From assembly GCF_023283825.1 (NCBI RefSeq), contig NZ_JAKILD010000002.1:62001-126000 (forward strand): 64,000 nt of DNA, read 5' to 3'. The first letter of the stretch is position 1. The number at the start of each line of letters is the position of its first letter. This DNA is from Shewanella olleyana. GTDB taxonomy: Bacteria; Pseudomonadota; Gammaproteobacteria; Enterobacterales; Shewanellaceae. This document shows, piece after piece, positions 63,885 to 64,000 of this stretch. The position numbers and the translations under genes were made by a program. The notes beneath the pieces are model-generated. The model did no database searches, was not told the origin of the DNA, and saw only the letters and a program-made list of their open reading frames with translations.

Positions 63885-64000
63885 TTAGTCTTCTAATTCA
63901 GCTAAGCACATTTCTTCGTAAATCTGTTTAACCCAAGCGTCTACGCGCTCTTCTGTTAGTTCTGGTTGACGATCTTCATCGATACCTAGGCCAATAAAGT
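63885..64000 (-). CDS. fldA: flavodoxin, 3' end only (cut by window edge)
   Basis: The last 37 codons before TAA read FIGLGIDEDRQPELTEERVD and then AWVKQIYEEMCLAELED. This matches the end of long-chain flavodoxin FldA (E. coli: GLAIDEDRQPELTAERV). FMN-binding electron carrier. The start and flavin loop lie outside the window, so the whole gene cannot be judged. Confidence 0.85.
   Translation of the reverse strand, partial: FIGLGIDEDRQPELTEERVDAWVKQIYEEMCLAELED

Overview
The window looks like chromosomal DNA of a low-GC marine Shewanella (S. frigidimarina-like). The genus call rests on gene order and protein similarity recognised by eye, not on a search. The block eda-edd-pgl-zwf / hexR / pykA / fadE / psrA, the VC2046/SO_2500-family gene, an Arg32-type EF-P beside EarP, and several Shewanella-type intergenic repeats all point that way. 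Most of the window is ordinary chromosome; the accessory and decaying part is roughly 2.5-21 kb.

Layout. 0.2-2.5 kb: divergent punR/punC, purine nucleoside export. 2.55-9.15 kb: two identical tRNA-Ser(TGA) genes, each with its own promoter and each followed by degenerate tRNA 3'-end copies. They bracket about 6.3 kb with two unrecognised proteins, a palindrome-rich gene-free stretch, a BCCT transporter and a MerC-domain protein. 9.2-21.7 kb: small lipoproteins, exported S9 peptidases, an exported amidohydrolase, a VanZ-like protein, an acetyltransferase and a CPA-type antiporter. This part also holds three kinds of gene decay (an amber-interrupted GFA gene, an amino-acid racemase broken by a 55-bp tandem duplication, an HD-GYP tail) and MITE-like elements. 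21.9-29.8 kb: NSS transporter, Lrp-type regulator, NhaC-type antiporter, NUDIX, PaiB-like, acetyltransferase, rhombosortase, queC and queE. 30-37.3 kb: a cysteine-synthase-like enzyme, three identical tRNA-Tyr genes, small conserved genes, a GAF-PAS-GGDEF-EAL protein, YchJ, an NTF2-like protein, SmrA and a likely 46-residue membrane protein.

The metabolic core is 38-49 kb. psrA and fadE serve fatty-acid oxidation, with a palindrome fitting a PsrA operator just before psrA. pykA and hexR are followed divergently by zwf-pgl-edd-eda, the complete oxidative Entner-Doudoroff route from glucose-6-phosphate to pyruvate and glyceraldehyde-3-phosphate. HexR-like palindromes lie between hexR and zwf. 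51.5-64 kb holds adhE, two HD-domain nucleotide hydrolases (dgt-like and yfbR), an EEP-family hydrolase, cardiolipin synthase, alaA, the earP-efp pair and the 3' end of a flavodoxin gene cut by the window edge.

I found no CRISPR array, prophage, integrase, transposase gene or defence island, and no clear new multi-gene system. The observations most worth following are the tRNA-Ser-bracketed segment, the MITE family with one degenerate and two inverted near-intact copies, the 55-bp duplication that breaks the racemase, the hairpin-rich leader of the c-di-GMP gene, two 13-bp-unit tandem arrays, two unlisted small membrane proteins, and a YfbR whose HD dyad reads HE.
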